A stretch of 64,000 nt of DNA, from NCBI GenBank assembly GCA_013400975.1, contig WBMZ01003295.1:62001-126000 (forward strand), in the 5' to 3' direction. Under the pieces are notes generated by a model. It saw nothing but the letters and a program-made list of their open reading frames with translations. It did not search any database and was not told the origin of the DNA. Positions within the stretch are counted from its first letter, which is position 1; each line of letters opens with the position of its first letter. The DNA comes from Atrichornis clamosus. Its lineage: Eukaryota; Chordata; Aves; Passeriformes; Menuridae. This document shows positions 27,201-39,295 of the stretch, piece after piece. Position numbers and translations under genes: made by a program.

Positions 27201-30200
27201 AACCTTCCATTTTTAAAAATCAGAAAGCAAAGCAAGATCAAGTGTTTTACCCCAGAACATACTATCTAGATTTGTGTTAAAAAGGATTTTAAGTCTGAAT
27301 TCCTCATTATAAATGTAGTCCATCATATTCTCCTACAGCAAGAAACACAATTGTTTTGACTGGTTGTCTACAGCACAGGTGACTTGCCCTCATTTCTTCA
27401 GATGTGCCCGGTTTCAGAAGGAGATACTTAAAACCATCAAAAAGTGTTGTTCCTAATGAACTTCCTAACAGGCTAAGTGCACTACTGGCCACACCGTTTC
27501 TTATCTTTCACCCTTTTTCTCAGGAAGTCTGCCAGTAGCTTGGCAGCTAATACATGGCTGAGTAACATTCCAACAGGAGGTCTTCCTCCTTGTTCTTGTA
27601 TTTGTTTGTTTGCTGCAGGAGACACTACTGTTCGATGTGAGCAACTGGATATGCTTCAAGATTGGCTGTCTGAATTCAGAAAATCTACCTCCTCCTCCAG
27701 TACAGCCAATCCAGAGGAGCTGGTGGCTTTTGATGTTCTCTGTGGAGATCTCAACTTCGATAATTGCTCCTCTGGTAAGACAAGGTTTGCCTTTTTCTGG
27801 TGTCTGCCTGTCCTGAAAAGGAATAGGAATGTTCTTGATCCCTGTGGGTTATAGCATTATATGACTATATACTAAATTATGACTGGCTTTTGCAAGGAAA
27901 AACTTAATTGCTACAGACACTTCTAAAATAGAAACGAGCTTTAAGTGTGAGCTACTCCCCTTCACTCATCCCATGAGCTCTCTGGAGTTATTAAACATGA
28001 TGGGTTTTAAGGCACAAAGAGCAATAATTTTGTGACTTGTGGCAGCAATAATGAGGACAGATCCCATGGTTTAGCTTTACTTGAATTAGGTAGACACTTA
28101 TTGTCCTACAGTTTTAGTTACTGATGAGAGATGTATTTTATGGGATTTTTGTAGAGAAAAAGTAGAAAATTCATGCAGTTAAAAATAATTTGGTACTGCA
28201 CATACACAGAGATAGGAGACTAATACTGCAGAGGGAATTCAACATTGCTGAATCAGTCCTGGAAAAAAATTAACCGATGCAATGCACTTTATTTTAAGAC
28301 ACTTTTAATTCGTATTTTCTTTTAATTGGATGCTGAGGGTACTAGAAAAAGAACTCCACAAAACCATAATTAATGGGTGGTGAGTTCACAGAGATGGTCG
28401 ATTTTTCTAGACATAATTATGCTCTGTTAACAATTCAATTGCCAACATGGAGCGCAGAGCGTTGTGTCTGTGTATCCTCTCTGCCTCCCTGCTCCATCCA
28501 GCTCAGGCATCCAGCAGAGCTCCCTGCTGGTCTGGAGCTGGCACAGGGATCCGTGGCTGGGGCTAAAGGGCCTGTGTGTGACGGAGCCAGAGCTGAAACG
28601 CTGCGACACCGAGACACAGGTACAGGGAGGGGGCTCATCAAGGGACAGTGCACAGGGGGGCTCAGGCTGCAGCATCCAAAGTGGGATTCAGCAGTTCAGA
28701 CACGGGTTTGTGGATGAACAGGCAATTTTGGGAACAGCACCCAGTGTGGATTCTGTAGTCTTTGTGAGAAGCCTCAGGTAACTGAGGCAGAGAGCGACAA
28801 CTGTATTGAAAGCATAAGAAACAAAAAGCAAGTGTTGCCTGATCTGAAAAAAACCCCAAACTATTATCTCTAATCTCAGTACCAGACACTTGAAATAGAG
28901 GATTTTAGCAAACCTGGGGAATCTGTTACTCGTTTCTAGCTCATATGTACTAAAAGTAAATCCATCACAACTGCATGATCCAAAGTAAACTGGGAATGGT
29001 CTGAGGAAGGTGCTGGCCAGTGCTCTGACTGGTGGAGGTGAACAGCAAGTGGCAATGGCTACAGAATGCTGTAGTGAGACAAAAACATCTCAGGATATAA
29101 TGCAGCAATGGTGTGAAGTTTTGAGGAACGCAGGAAGGAACCAGAGGTGCTTGACAGCTCTTCAGCTGCCCAAGCTGCCACACAGGCCGAGGAGGCTGCC
29201 GCAGTGCTGGGCAGGGGAGGCAGAAGCTGGGGATACAAATAGACACGTCTGCTGTGATTTCACTTGCAACGTTGCTGGATGGATGGAGTGGCCTGGAGGC
29301 AAAGGTGTCCATCAAGGAAATAAACAAGCTGCTGCAAACTAAATGGGAGACTGCCCAGTCGGATCACAAATCGAGAGTGAATGGGCTCTGCAGCGTGAGG
29401 AGAGAGAGATGGCAGCGAAGCTGTGAGGCAGAACATATGGTCAGGACTCTCCACCTGAGAAGTGCTGGCACTCTACCCAAGATCTTGCACAGGAAGCACA
29501 GAGCATAATTAAAGCAATTCTGAGCTGTCTTTTTAAAGAAAAAGTAAAAATAACTATTTGGTTTTGCAAATAGATGTAAACATTGCAACTTCAGCTAAAG
29601 AGGATTGAAAAACAGGTTACAAAAATTAATTTTATCTTTGCTATCTCTGCACCTTATTTACATCACCCTCCCGTGTAAAATGCACTCAGCCTGGAAACTA
29701 GAATTAAACTGGCTATTTAATTTTTTATTTTTAGACCACTTTCTTTCCTTAAATACTAAGCAATATTAATGCAATGTTTTAAAGTTCTCTCCTCCATTTT
29801 TACATTACTCATTGTTTTAGGGACATTTGTTAGCGTTATAGGTTAATTGAACATCTTAGGTTTTTTTAAAGCAATAATCAGCTTCCTGTAATTCCTTTTA
29901 TGATTTTCTGTATCCTTTCCCACTCCACAGACTGATACAACAGCTAATTAATGTTTCAGTGAATATTAAGCTTCTATTCTTAGTTATATTGTCAGTACAC
30001 TTTTCAAAGATCATCAGGTCTGTGAGTGACCTTATGCTTGTAAGAAATTTTCTGCAACTCAGTTTTCCCTTCCAGCTTTACAGAACACTATGGCAATATT
30101 CAGGGAATGTTGGTTCAGGGAATTCACACTTAGTGGGAATGTTATTAGAAAGTTACTTACTGTCATGTTGCTTTGGACTGACTTGTATAAAAGTCTATTA

Positions 30201-33200
30201 TGTTTTTAAACCTTTTTGCATAAGAAAAGAAGCCTTCCAATCAGATGGGTAAAGTTTTGTGTCATCAGCTATGATCTGTCGTGGTCAGTGCCACAATTGA
30301 AAATTTATCATTTTTAATCTAGGTTTTGAGGGGAATTCTGTAGACATATGGTACAACAAGGGAAAACTTGCAGAAATGAAAAATGGCAAAGATTTAATTT
30401 TCTGCTTTTCCATAAACATTAAACAAACCAATTGGCTGCTCAGACAGAAAGAGCAATTCCTTGCATTGCCCACCTGGAAAACTTAGGGTCAATCCTCCAA
30501 TCCTCTGTCACAACTCCAGGATTGCCTGAAAAATTAGTGTTTCAATCTCCTTGCAGTTATGAGGATGTTCTCAAGATTGAGAGCTAGCTGGAAAGATGTA
30601 ATGAGACAGATGAACTGTCAGCCAGCTGTACTAATGACTCTGCATAGCAAAATGGCAAAGGAGCTGACAGCTGTGAACACAGCACTGCTTTACTGCACCT
30701 TTTTGTTCCAATATGGAGAGATCAGCAGCTTCTTCACTTGGCAAGACCAGCATTTTACACAAGGAGATTTGATGTGATTCCTGGTGTGTGAGCTGGGCTC
30801 TGTCTAAACGACACAGCTCACGGTTCAGAGTTGTGTTCCTCACTTTATTTCCCATTTTCACGTGTGCTTATGAACTCTGTGGTCTGAGCAATAGACAGTG
30901 ACAAACACACGACAGCAGCAGCAGCTCCAGACTCAGGTGAATATTCTCGTGATCCCAAGAGAGAGCCTTCAAGTGTTGCTAAACCGTTCTAGCCTTGCAA
31001 AAGGTGTAAGTGCTGCAAGGAAGGAAGCTTTCAGGAGCTGTTGCCAGTTTCTTTGCCATTTAACAGAGCAGAATTTGTAGCTGTTGGCATTTTCAGGCTC
31101 CAGTTGTGCCTGTTTCCTGGGTATGGTGATTGTGATGATAAGCAACAGGCACAGAACTAGAACTTGTTTGTTTGCTCAGTGTCTGAAATGCTGGTGTGTA
31201 CATTTTTGTGGGATATCTTACTAAGTGATCCTAGGAGCTTGATGTGCTGTATGCTTTCAATGCAAAGAGCATTGTAGCAATTAGGAAGAACTTAACTTAA
31301 AGTTGATAGGTCATGCTGATTATGTTTAGAATGGCTTCAATGCTGTAGATAACATCCCAAGCAAATTATCAATTGCCTATCCTTTCTCTTATCTGTTATA
31401 GCTTGGAAAACACTGTCAATGAATTCTTCTGAAACAAGTAAAGCATAAGGTTTTATTTTCAAACCTACTGAGATGTGTAAATATGCCCACAAGCAGCCAT
31501 TTCCATTGCCATTGGGAAGCCAGCCCAGTTCTCCTCTGGGTGATTTATCTCAACAAGAGTTTTGTACTGTGTAAGCAATGCCAAGGCAATGGCAGGGAAA
31601 GGAAATACATTGGAAAACTTTTACTTCAGTTTAGAGTTAAAAACTACCAAAAATCTCTCTCACAGAAAAGACTTTGTAGGAAAAAATAGGAAAGCACTGT
31701 TATTAGCAAGCATTTGTTGGAATTTATGACCAGGGCAAGATACTGCTGTGCAGTTAAGCTGCTACTGACCTGATTCAAATCAAACCTATGTATTTCTGCT
31801 GAGGAGAAATGAGGGCTTGGTGTTTCTGTTGTGGCAGAACACGCAGTTGTGCACAGGTTCACAACCAGCAGCTGATGTGCCTTTTCTTGGGGTTGTTCTT
31901 TCCCTGCAGAGGACAAGCTGGAGCAACAGCATTCTCTGTTTACACACTACAAAGACCCGTGTCGAGTTGGTCCTGGGGAGGATAAACCTTGGGCAATTGG
32001 TAAGACTTCTCTGGTGATCCGTGTGTGAGCACTCCCCTGCCTGTCCCCCACACCACAGCTCTAAGCAGCAGGTACTTTACTGACCAGCAGCAAGGATTTG
32101 GTGGAGAACAAATACTTACAAGGGGTATTTCTACAACATACAGACCCTAACAATATCTAGTTGAATTATAATTAAGAATCAAACAAAGATCTTGAACTTC
32201 AGTCCACATTCTAGAACTCATGCATCAGGCTACCTGAATGCCTTCCCCACAAAATCTACTTTTAAAAGAATCTCTAGGTTATTTGGTGGGGAAGGAAGCC
32301 AAATTATTTTTTCTGTACTTCGTTCATGCAGTGAAAGCCTGCAGCTTCTGATCAGAATTTCCCATTTGTGCTCAATAAATACTGTCAGTGAGGATGTAAC
32401 AAATTAAATCAACTTTACGAACTTGGAGGGTTTGTATTATAATAGATTTCCTGGAAGTCCTAGATTTTAATACCTGGTAAAACTCAGCTGAACTTGCTGA
32501 AGTTTTAGGTCAGGAATTAATATGTTCTCTAGAGGAGCTTTTAATAACTGTGAACATACTGAAGATAAATGGACTTGTTTAATAATGGGGCTTTGTGGTA
32601 GCAGAACAACAAATCAGAGACACTGAGGCTGAGAAAGTGGAAGTGTGAGACATCTGAGAGGTGGCAGGCAGCAGGGATGTCTGGAGAGAGGAGAAGTGAA
32701 CACAACGTGCTCAGTCAGAGCAGCCCCTCTCTCCCACACACCTGTGCCCCTGGAAGCTTCCCAAGAGGCACATCTGAGGATGAGACACTCACATCTCCCT
32801 TTCTGTTCACAGGTACCCTGTTGGATCCTGAAGGATTGTATGATGAAGAGGTGTGCACCCCAGATAACCTACAGAAGTATGTAACTCCTAATCTTTCCAT
32901 GTGTTTGAGACAGTTCTGTGAAAAGCAAGTTCATTCCTTGCTGTTTAACATTTCACAAATTGAGGGGTATTTTATGGACTGAAAACAAATCAGATGATCC
33001 AATTTTTACCCAGGGGTGTTAGGGGAAGAGGATAAAAGGGGAAGTGAAAGTGGCTGCTTCTCTAAGTCAAATAGGGTTGGCTTCAGTGGGTGAAAAGCTG
33101 AGAGCAGCTGCAGTCAGTGTCTGTGTCTCCAAAGCTGGTCCCATCTGGACAGAAACTCCAAGTAATTCCAAAAAGGGAACGTGGACAACTTGTCTGAGAG

Positions 33201-36200
33201 TCTTCCTGCAGTCAGCCGGTCCTGTGGTCACAGCACTGTAAAGGGCAGCAACAAAAGGAAATGTAGTTTTCCTCAAATAAGAAGCCCATAAAATTTAAAC
33301 CACCCCCCCCAGCCCAACAACTGCTTAGTTCCCCAGTCACTGCAGTGTTCAATACACCTAAAAGCACTACCTCACAGAGAGAAATTAAACAGCACCTCAG
33401 ACTGAGCTAGGAAGATGGCTTAGTATCTGTCAGTATCTGATGGCTTAGTATCTGATGCTAATGCAGCATTACTTCTAAGGAGTGTTTGATATTGAGAAAT
33501 GGGTGTCTTTGGTTTGAACTCGTGGAATTACGAGAAATACAAAAACATCTTAATTAGCAGAAGTCTCCAGATAAATTTCTTGAATACCTGTACTGTTTGT
33601 TAAACAATATGCCAGTGGAGAGAAATTAATAAGCTTTGCATGTTTTAGAGCGGCACTTAATGGACGTGGCAATTCTTTTTTTCACCTTCTCTACCATCAA
33701 GGCAAGTTTACTGGACTGAATGCATTATTATCATGACTAACTATAAGAGATATTCTAACTATTCATTACCAAAATATCCTACAGAGGTAAAGTTATTTGA
33801 ATTAAGGAGTCTGTCCAGATGTTTCTGTTAGCACACATGATGGAAATGGTGCATTATAGGCAGTTTATGTTGGCATTTTTACTCACCAAGTACAGTGCAC
33901 TTCATGGCATAGATGGACATTTGTTTGAATGTATTAGGTGAGGTCACATCCTGAAGTTTTCTTTATATCAGTTTAGAACAAAGAAATTGAATTCTAGACA
34001 TCAGATCTGGGTTTAGTTTACATCCAAAATAAAAATTTGTTACAGCAAGTCCTGCTTTGCACATTTGAGAACTTGCAAAATTTCCAGACATTTCTATTCA
34101 TGTGGGGAAAACATAAACTTGGAACATGTGAAAGGGATTTCTGGAAAGCAAAAATAAGGTAATTTGGCCCTACAATCAAGTTTGCAAATGCAAATCTGTA
34201 TGTGGGTGTAACATCATATTTTAAGGCTCCGAGAGCAGGCTTGGAGCATTTTAAAAAAACCAAAACACCAAAACAAAATTTAAAACTCCGCCCCCCCAAA
34301 ACCCCTAAAACAAAGCAAAAAAAACCCAAACAAAACCCAAACAAACACTGAGTTTTAAAGTGGCCTTTTCAGACAATGTGTCATGAAATTACTTTAGGGT
34401 ATTTTGCCTTATTCCCTGAAGAGTTACTTGTATTCAGCAATTACATTCCACCAACAAATACATGACTGATTAAATAGGGGGCCATCAAATGATCAATAAA
34501 GAATTTAAAATACTACTTCTGCTACGTCTGGGTACGTACAGCACCTCAGGATGTGATAACTGGAAAATAGTCTTGAGTGCTGGGAACAGAATATATGTAA
34601 GGCTAAGTGTGGCTTTCAGTTTCCTGCAGTGTGTTGTAATTCTTCTGCACTGATGAAAAGCCTCTCTCTGAGGCTGTAATTCCCCCTGTTTTTTTATGCA
34701 GCTCTGCAGGGAAACAGGGCTCTGCACGAGTGCATTATGTGGCCATGCTCATGTATTGGAGAAGCCATCATTTCCATGAGAGGCTGAGGGAGCCTGTCCT
34801 CCTGTCTCTGCAAGGGACTGGCCAGCAGGGAGATTGCAAAGAAATTCAGGGAAATTTAAAGCAAATAATGAAATCTGGGCTTTAAAGACATTTAAATGTT
34901 AAATAGCACAGTAGCTGTGGGGCACTGTCTAGCTAACAAATATTGTTCATATGCGCAGCAAACCAGGGTACCACTTAGAATGGATCCATTCTCAAATTTT
35001 TTTATGATAAACCTTGTTGAAGCTTTACAGACATTTAAATTGGCAATGTAAGCTATCCAGAGAATTATTTCTTCATGAGCACTCTTTTCTAGTTTATAAA
35101 TAAAATTAAATAGTTCACCTCACTAAAATAAATAGGCCATAAAAACAGCAGAACAACTTGTTCTTAAATATCTCTTTTGTGTTAAGTACAGCATACGTAA
35201 AACATCAGACTAGAACAACATACTTGGTACAAATAATGAGCAAGTCATTTATAATTATAGAACAATTAATTAGCTAGATGTAACAATCTGGGCCCTGCCA
35301 CAGTGCTGGATGCCACACAAGCTTCTGCTCAGAAAGGCTTCATGAAATGCACACGAATAATCCTATCTCACAGGGATGATTGTCATCTTCAGGCTAAGCC
35401 CTGGAATAAGCCCATTTTCACCTCTGAACCCTGACCAGAGGCAGGCCTAGGAGAGCACATCACAGCAGAGCTAAGAAACAAGATTTAAATGCAATTTTTT
35501 CCACTCTACACTGCTGGATAAGGGCTAACACTTCTGGGCTAAAGGCTGCAAGAGCAGTGAGAAAAGTCTTCCTTAGGTCAGGAGCTTCTGGCAGGAATGA
35601 GAGATGGTCCCTCAAGCTCTGGGATGAGGGAGTTCTGCTTTATGGCTGCCTGACACTCAGGCTCCTGGTGCTTCTTTGCTCACTGCAGCTGGGTCAGCAC
35701 CACTCAACCCGCAGAGCAACGGGGCTTCACACTCCAGCTCTGGGCTGATTGGGACTGAAACCCTGTCAGGGAAAAACAAAGTTCAACCATTTCATCCTCC
35801 CTTTCTTTGTATCCCACGAATCAAGACAATTATTCTGATAAAATTCAGATTTAGTTGTGCAACTCAGTCATAATTAGATGTGTTCCCTCAAATTGTCAGT
35901 GTTTAACTGTTAGCACGGCAGAGCCACATGTCCACTCCTTGTGTCTGCTTCCTGCAGGGACAAACAGCAAACCTCTGTGCCCAGAGAGGTACCACTTTCT
36001 GGCAGCAGCAGATGAATGCACATTTATAATTTGTTTCCCTCATGCATTTGAAATGAACATTTCCCTTCCATGAGCACTTGTGCAGGTTAAGCATTCACAG
36101 ACTTTTTAAAAGACATAATTGAAGCTGAAACAAATTCATCTTTTAAATTAATGCAAATAAGGTTTTTTTGCAGTAGTACTGCAGAGCTAATCAGCAGTTT

Positions 36201-39200
36201 CTTCTACTTTGTTACTTAATTAGCTTTGCCAAATATAAATACAATTTTTGAAAGAGGTCAGTTCCATCAAAGAATGTGCTTCCTTGAACCTAGAAAAACA
36301 ATCTAAGGAAGTGAATCATTTACAACAGCTCCTTGTAAAATCAGCTTGCAAATGGGGTGCAGACAGTGAGCTAATTTAATGTGAGTTATTATTAAAACCA
36401 AGCAACACATAAAATAAAGTTCACTTTCATAAACTGATTACAATAAACTCTAGGAACCTTTAATACCTAACTAAGCCCAAAGGGGGATTAAGGAAAGTTC
36501 TGATTGAATGACTGTGTGATCAGAGTTTTGTCAATGTGACCTGCTGAAGGTACATAAAGTGCTTCTTGAATGTATCAATTGATCCAGACTTGGAGATTAT
36601 AACACTACTGAGACCTAATCACGGCCAGTGCTTTGTCCCCTCTGCCACCCTTCAGGTCCTTCCAGAAAACTAAAATTTGACAAAGAAACCATTTGAATCT
36701 CACACATTAAAACATATCATGACAGTCCAGTGCTTGTCCCTTGTTTTCCATTCACTCTGTATTCTCACGTGCATGCATTAAAAAATTCCTGAACCCAACC
36801 CCATAAAACCCACCCAAACTGGGTGATCAAAAATATTTTTTCCCGAGGTGAAATTAAAGGCTTTGCGCCTGCCAGGACCCAAGTTCATGGCTCAGTGTTT
36901 CTCCTGCGACTGTTGATGATGCAGCTTAGTGACATAATCAACTCTTACTGGGAAAACACAGAACCCTGAGCTCGGGTGTTGGCAGGTGAGTAAAGGAAGG
37001 TGATTTTTGAGGAGCTGGTTTTAATAGCAGTTTGTGTTTTAAGGCAGATATGGCAAAACCACAGCCTGGCCAGCCCCTCTCTGTGCACAGTCGTGCCCCG
37101 ACTGTGGCCGTGCCTGGTGTCCCCTGTGAGCACGAAACCTGCCCAGGTGACTCCCACTGGCACAGCTGGGTCTGCTCCCCTCAGGGCTCCTTGGGGAGAG
37201 CTTTTAAATAGAATACAGGAAGGTAAAGCAAGTTTCCTTTGAAGTCCAACACAACAGCAAAACAGCACAGAATTCCTGTAAAAATAGAGTGACAGGGGCC
37301 CTTGTGTGTTACCTGGTCCAAAGCTGCATTTGAAGCTGGGCTAAGTTCAGTTAGATCAGTTGCTTACAGCCCTAACAGTCTTCTGTTTGAATCCTGCTGT
37401 TAAGGTTTAAGCACCCAAACCAGAAATTTTAATGGGAGAGCTGTATCTTGTTTCCTTGAACACAGGATTGGTACCTAGAAAACCAATTCTCAGTTTTGAG
37501 TGCTTCTCTACGTGGTCTTGGGCCAGGTAATCTCCTTGCAAGATGGGGGCAGTGCTGACACACCTGCTGAGTAAGTCCGTGTGGAGGAGTTTGAAGAGTG
37601 CCATATACAGGAATCAAGTAAATTAGGCTGTTATTTCTAGTGAAGTAGGAGCCTGGGGTCCAGAACACAGTAATCTGATGCTGAAGCTTGCTCTGAACCA
37701 CTACCACACCCCCAGACGTGTGTTCCTGCAAACCAGTCCTCACCCACACCCTGTCTGTAAAGCTGGCAGCTGTAATTTCAGGCGTGGCTCTGATCCCAGC
37801 CCAGAGGTTTGTATCAAAGTACTCAGGTTTGTACGAGATCCTGGAAACAGTTTCCTCCTCTGCCAGTTTCAGCAACCTTGGAAATCAGTGGCGGGGCTGT
37901 GGGCTGCCCTGCACTGCTGAGAGCAGGTCCCTCTCTCAGTGTTTGTTCTCCTGGCTACAAGGGAGCTCCAGTACAGCACCAGTGAGGCCAAGCCTGCCAT
38001 GAGGCTCTAAGGGCACTGTCATCAGTTAGTGCAGCCTCATACTGGAGAACACATTTGGAAGAAGATGGGCTTTACAGGTTTAACAATCCTTTTGGACTGG
38101 GATTACCCTTACCAGGGATTTGGAGAGAATCTTGGGTAATGCATATATGGACAGAATGAGGAAACATTTAAAGCACTTGTTTTGGTTTTTTCTTAATGAA
38201 ATAGGGTGCTGGAAAGTGAAGAAGGAAGGAAAGGATACTTAGTCTATCCCACCAGCAAGAACCACAGTTCCAGTCAAAAGGGGAGGAAGGCATCACTGAA
38301 GGGAAATGGGAGGAGGATTGATTACATGCTCTACACAGAAGAAGGTCTCTACCTGGAATGGAAAGTGGTGAGTGATTTCAGAGTTGTCAAAAAGAGCTGC
38401 AACTTGCACAACAAATTTGTCTGAACGGCACTGCAGCCTGTTCTCTTGGGTTAAAATTCATACTCCCAGGAGGACCTGTTGCTTTGGTATTTTCCACTTC
38501 TGCATGCAAGTACCAGCTTTGTAAATCTACTGCCTAGCAAAGTTGAGTTTAAGGATTCCAGCAGCAACACTGGTAAATGTGCCGCTCTTCAAAAACAACC
38601 AACCAACCTCATTTCCACTCCTTTTAGGCTTTTGCCAAACTAAGTGTTTTCCCTGGTGCTTTTCCCTGCACTCTGAATATTTTTTAATCTTTTAAAGTGT
38701 GTGGATGTTCTTTCATGCCTATGAAAATACCGAAGTTACAACTCTGATATTCAGGCAGAAGCTGACATGAGCTACCCAGAGTAAAAACTTGTGAGGTGCA
38801 GTTTGCTTCCTAATGTAGGACCTCACCTTGTACAGAATTCCATGATGAAAATGAGGAGCCCATTCACACCTGTTTACCTTACCCTGCACTTGGATCACCT
38901 TTTGCAGCACTGCAGATGAGTCTGTCTGGAATAACACAGATGTTACTGTAAATGGGAAGAAAAGATAGGACGGATTTCATCCAGACCAGCTCAGCTGGGT
39001 GCATCAGTGGTTCACCTCATGCCCTGCACCACCCTGACCTGCCCTGAGTGGCAGTTCACCCTTGGCCCAGCCCAGCCAGTGTCCCACACCTCTGTGAACA
39101 CACCAAGGTAGTTTCAAGGAGGCTGAGTCTTGCTGTGTGGAGTAACAGAGCAATTTTCCAGCTCCTTTTCTTACTTTTGTTTTCCTTCTGCAGGAGGTGG

Positions 39201-39295
39201 AAGAGTTCAGCTTTATTACCCAGCTGGCAGGCCTGACAGACCACCTACCAGTAGCAATGCGTCTCGTGGTGTCTACGGGAGAAGACGATCCTTAA
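7865..39295 (+). CDS. SMPD3: SMPD3, neutral sphingomyelinase 2 (seven spliced coding exons)
   Basis: Join 7865-9202, 21114-21189, 27619-27774, 31910-31999, 32813-32876, 38205-38367 and 39194-39295; total 1989 nt, 662 residues plus TAA, against about 655 in mammals. All introns are GT-AG and every junction keeps the frame. The enzyme hydrolyses sphingomyelin to ceramide and phosphocholine at the cytosolic face of plasma membrane and Golgi, and is linked to exosome release and skeletal growth. Visible: two N-terminal hydrophobic hairpins (about 11-31 and 57-84), an acidic low-complexity insert (about 205-340), and an endonuclease/exonuclease/phosphatase catalytic fold with Glu369 (LQEVFDKR), Asp515/Asn517 (CGDLN) and Asp645-His646 near the C-terminus. 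The Asp435...Lys440 pair (DSLASK) fits the family DK switch. The start has a good Kozak context (G at -3, G at +4). Identity rests on near-complete colinear similarity to the known protein, recognised by eye. Confidence 0.97.
12176..12380 (+). repeat. MIR-like SINE remnant
   Basis: The stretch ggagaaactaaagtacagga followed by aggtaaagtgatttg parallels the MIR core (gaggaaactgaggcacagag, aggttaagtaacttg). Downstream ggagccaagtcggaac parallels the MIR segment gcagagccgggattcgaa. It is highly diverged and was assigned by eye from the remembered consensus. Confidence 0.55.
14812..14836. repeat. Perfect 12-bp inverted repeat with one-base centre
   Basis: TTCATCCTCTTC, A, GAAGAGGATGAA. The arms match exactly. 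It lies in the intron after SMPD3 coding exon 1. Confidence 0.9.
21114..21189 (+). CDS. SMPD3: SMPD3 coding exon 2 (residues 447-472)
   Basis: Acceptor cttcccttccag|GTGCAAG and donor ATTGCAG|gtactg bound 76 nt encoding VQVGSTPQDQRIVGYISCTH and six further residues. This is a beta-strand part of the phosphodiesterase core. It starts in phase 0 and ends after one base of the Gly472 codon. The first 22 residues are almost identical to mammals, but the last few (LQAIAG) differ from the mammalian LHAPQED, so the loop is shorter or different here. The donor gtactg is weaker than the others in the gene. Confidence 0.95.
21190..27618 (+). other. SMPD3: SMPD3 intron between coding exons 2 and 3
   Basis: A 6.4-kb intron. 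It contains a CR1 LINE 3' fragment at about 25370-25712, a G10 run at 23565-23574 and a T-rich patch with a repeated TTTTCAGTAGTTTT unit around 22175-22225. No other feature was recognised. Confidence 0.85.
25370..25712 (+). repeat. CR1 LINE 3' fragment
   Basis: Recognisable CR1 end segments occur in order: an assembled piece resembling caggagaagaaagctctg, then gcaccagaacaggctaccca, then ggttggactgggtgatctcc and a terminal ttctatgaa. It is 5'-truncated like most CR1 copies, degenerate, and without a usable reverse transcriptase frame. Copies of this kind are the commonest interspersed repeat in birds. Confidence 0.85.
27619..27774 (+). CDS. SMPD3: SMPD3 coding exon 3 (residues 472-524)
   Basis: Acceptor tttgctgcag|GAGACAC and donor CTCTG|gtaaga bound 156 nt. 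The exon encodes the conserved helix CEQLDMLQDWLSEFRKS, the Ser-rich turn, and the core motif CGDLNFDN with catalytic Asp515 and Asn517. Mammals have Phe rather than Leu between these two residues. The last base starts a codon completed as GAG (Glu524) by the next exon; mammals have Asp there. Confidence 0.96.
27775..31909 (+). other. SMPD3: SMPD3 intron between coding exons 3 and 4
   Basis: A 4.1-kb intron. The parts at 28440-28700 and 29000-29450 are more GC-rich than their surroundings but hold no recognisable exon or repeat family. Confidence 0.85.
31910..31999 (+). CDS. SMPD3: SMPD3 coding exon 4 (residues 524-554)
   Basis: Acceptor ttccctgcag|AGGACAAG and donor GCAATTG|gtaaga bound 90 nt encoding DKLEQQHSLFTHYKDPCR followed by VGPGEDKPWAIG. 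This is a highly conserved segment of the catalytic domain after the GDxN motif. The exon length is a multiple of three but it is read with one base borrowed from each side, so skipping it would delete 30 residues without a frameshift. Confidence 0.96.
32000..32812 (+). other. SMPD3: SMPD3 intron between coding exons 4 and 5
   Basis: A short 0.8-kb GT-AG intron with no recognised internal feature. Confidence 0.85.
32813..32876 (+). CDS. SMPD3: SMPD3 coding exon 5 (residues 554-575)
   Basis: Acceptor tgttcacag|GTACCC and donor CAGAA|gtatgt bound 64 nt. It encodes TLLDPEGLYDEEVCTPDNLQ, nearly identical to mammals, and ends after two bases of the Lys575 codon. Read-through past the donor would meet a stop at 32980, so the donor is needed for the full protein. 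Confidence 0.95.
33414..33454. repeat. 25-bp partial tandem duplication
   Basis: GATGGCTTAGTATCTG at 33414-33429 recurs at 33439-33454, with a related cagtatct between. It lies in the intron between SMPD3 coding exons 5 and 6. Confidence 0.8.
34250..34345. repeat. A/C-rich low-complexity tract
   Basis: Successive aaaaccc- and ccaaaacacc-like units with a C7 run. It is low complexity rather than a regular satellite. Confidence 0.6.
38205..38367 (+). CDS. SMPD3: SMPD3 coding exon 6 (residues 575-629)
   Basis: Acceptor atgaaatag|GGTGCTGG and donor AAAGTG|gtgagt bound 163 nt. It encodes VLESEEGRKGYLVYPTSK, a Ser/Lys-rich loop (NHSSSQKGRKAS), and GNGRRIDYML, a conserved strand close to the active site. 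The loop is about two residues longer than in mammals. The exon ends in phase 0. Confidence 0.96.
38368..39193 (+). other. SMPD3: SMPD3 intron between coding exons 6 and 7
   Basis: A 0.8-kb GT-AG intron (gtgagt ... ctgcag) with no recognised internal feature. Confidence 0.85.
39194..39295 (+). CDS. SMPD3: SMPD3 last coding exon (residues 630-662 and stop)
   Basis: Acceptor ccttctgcag|GAGGTGG opens the exon. It encodes EVEEFSFITQLAGLTDHLPV and a short acidic tail, ending in TAA at 39293-39295. The Asp645-His646 pair in LTDHLPV is the conserved C-terminal catalytic dyad of the DNase I-like fold. The tail (STGEDDP) keeps the acidic character of the mammalian C-terminus. Confidence 0.97.
   Translation, partial: EVEEFSFITQLAGLTDHLPVAMRLVVSTGEDDP

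Larger units (their letters stand above)
32877..38204 (+). other. SMPD3: SMPD3 intron between coding exons 5 and 6
   Basis: A 5.3-kb intron. It holds a short tandem duplication (33414-33454) and a low-complexity A/C-rich tract (34250-34345). Nothing else was recognised. Confidence 0.85.

Noticed and set aside
27477..27854. Open frame extending the SMPD3 exon at 27619-27774 on both sides
   Set aside because: Similarity to SMPD3 begins and ends exactly at the splice sites; the flanks are intron that happens to lack stops.
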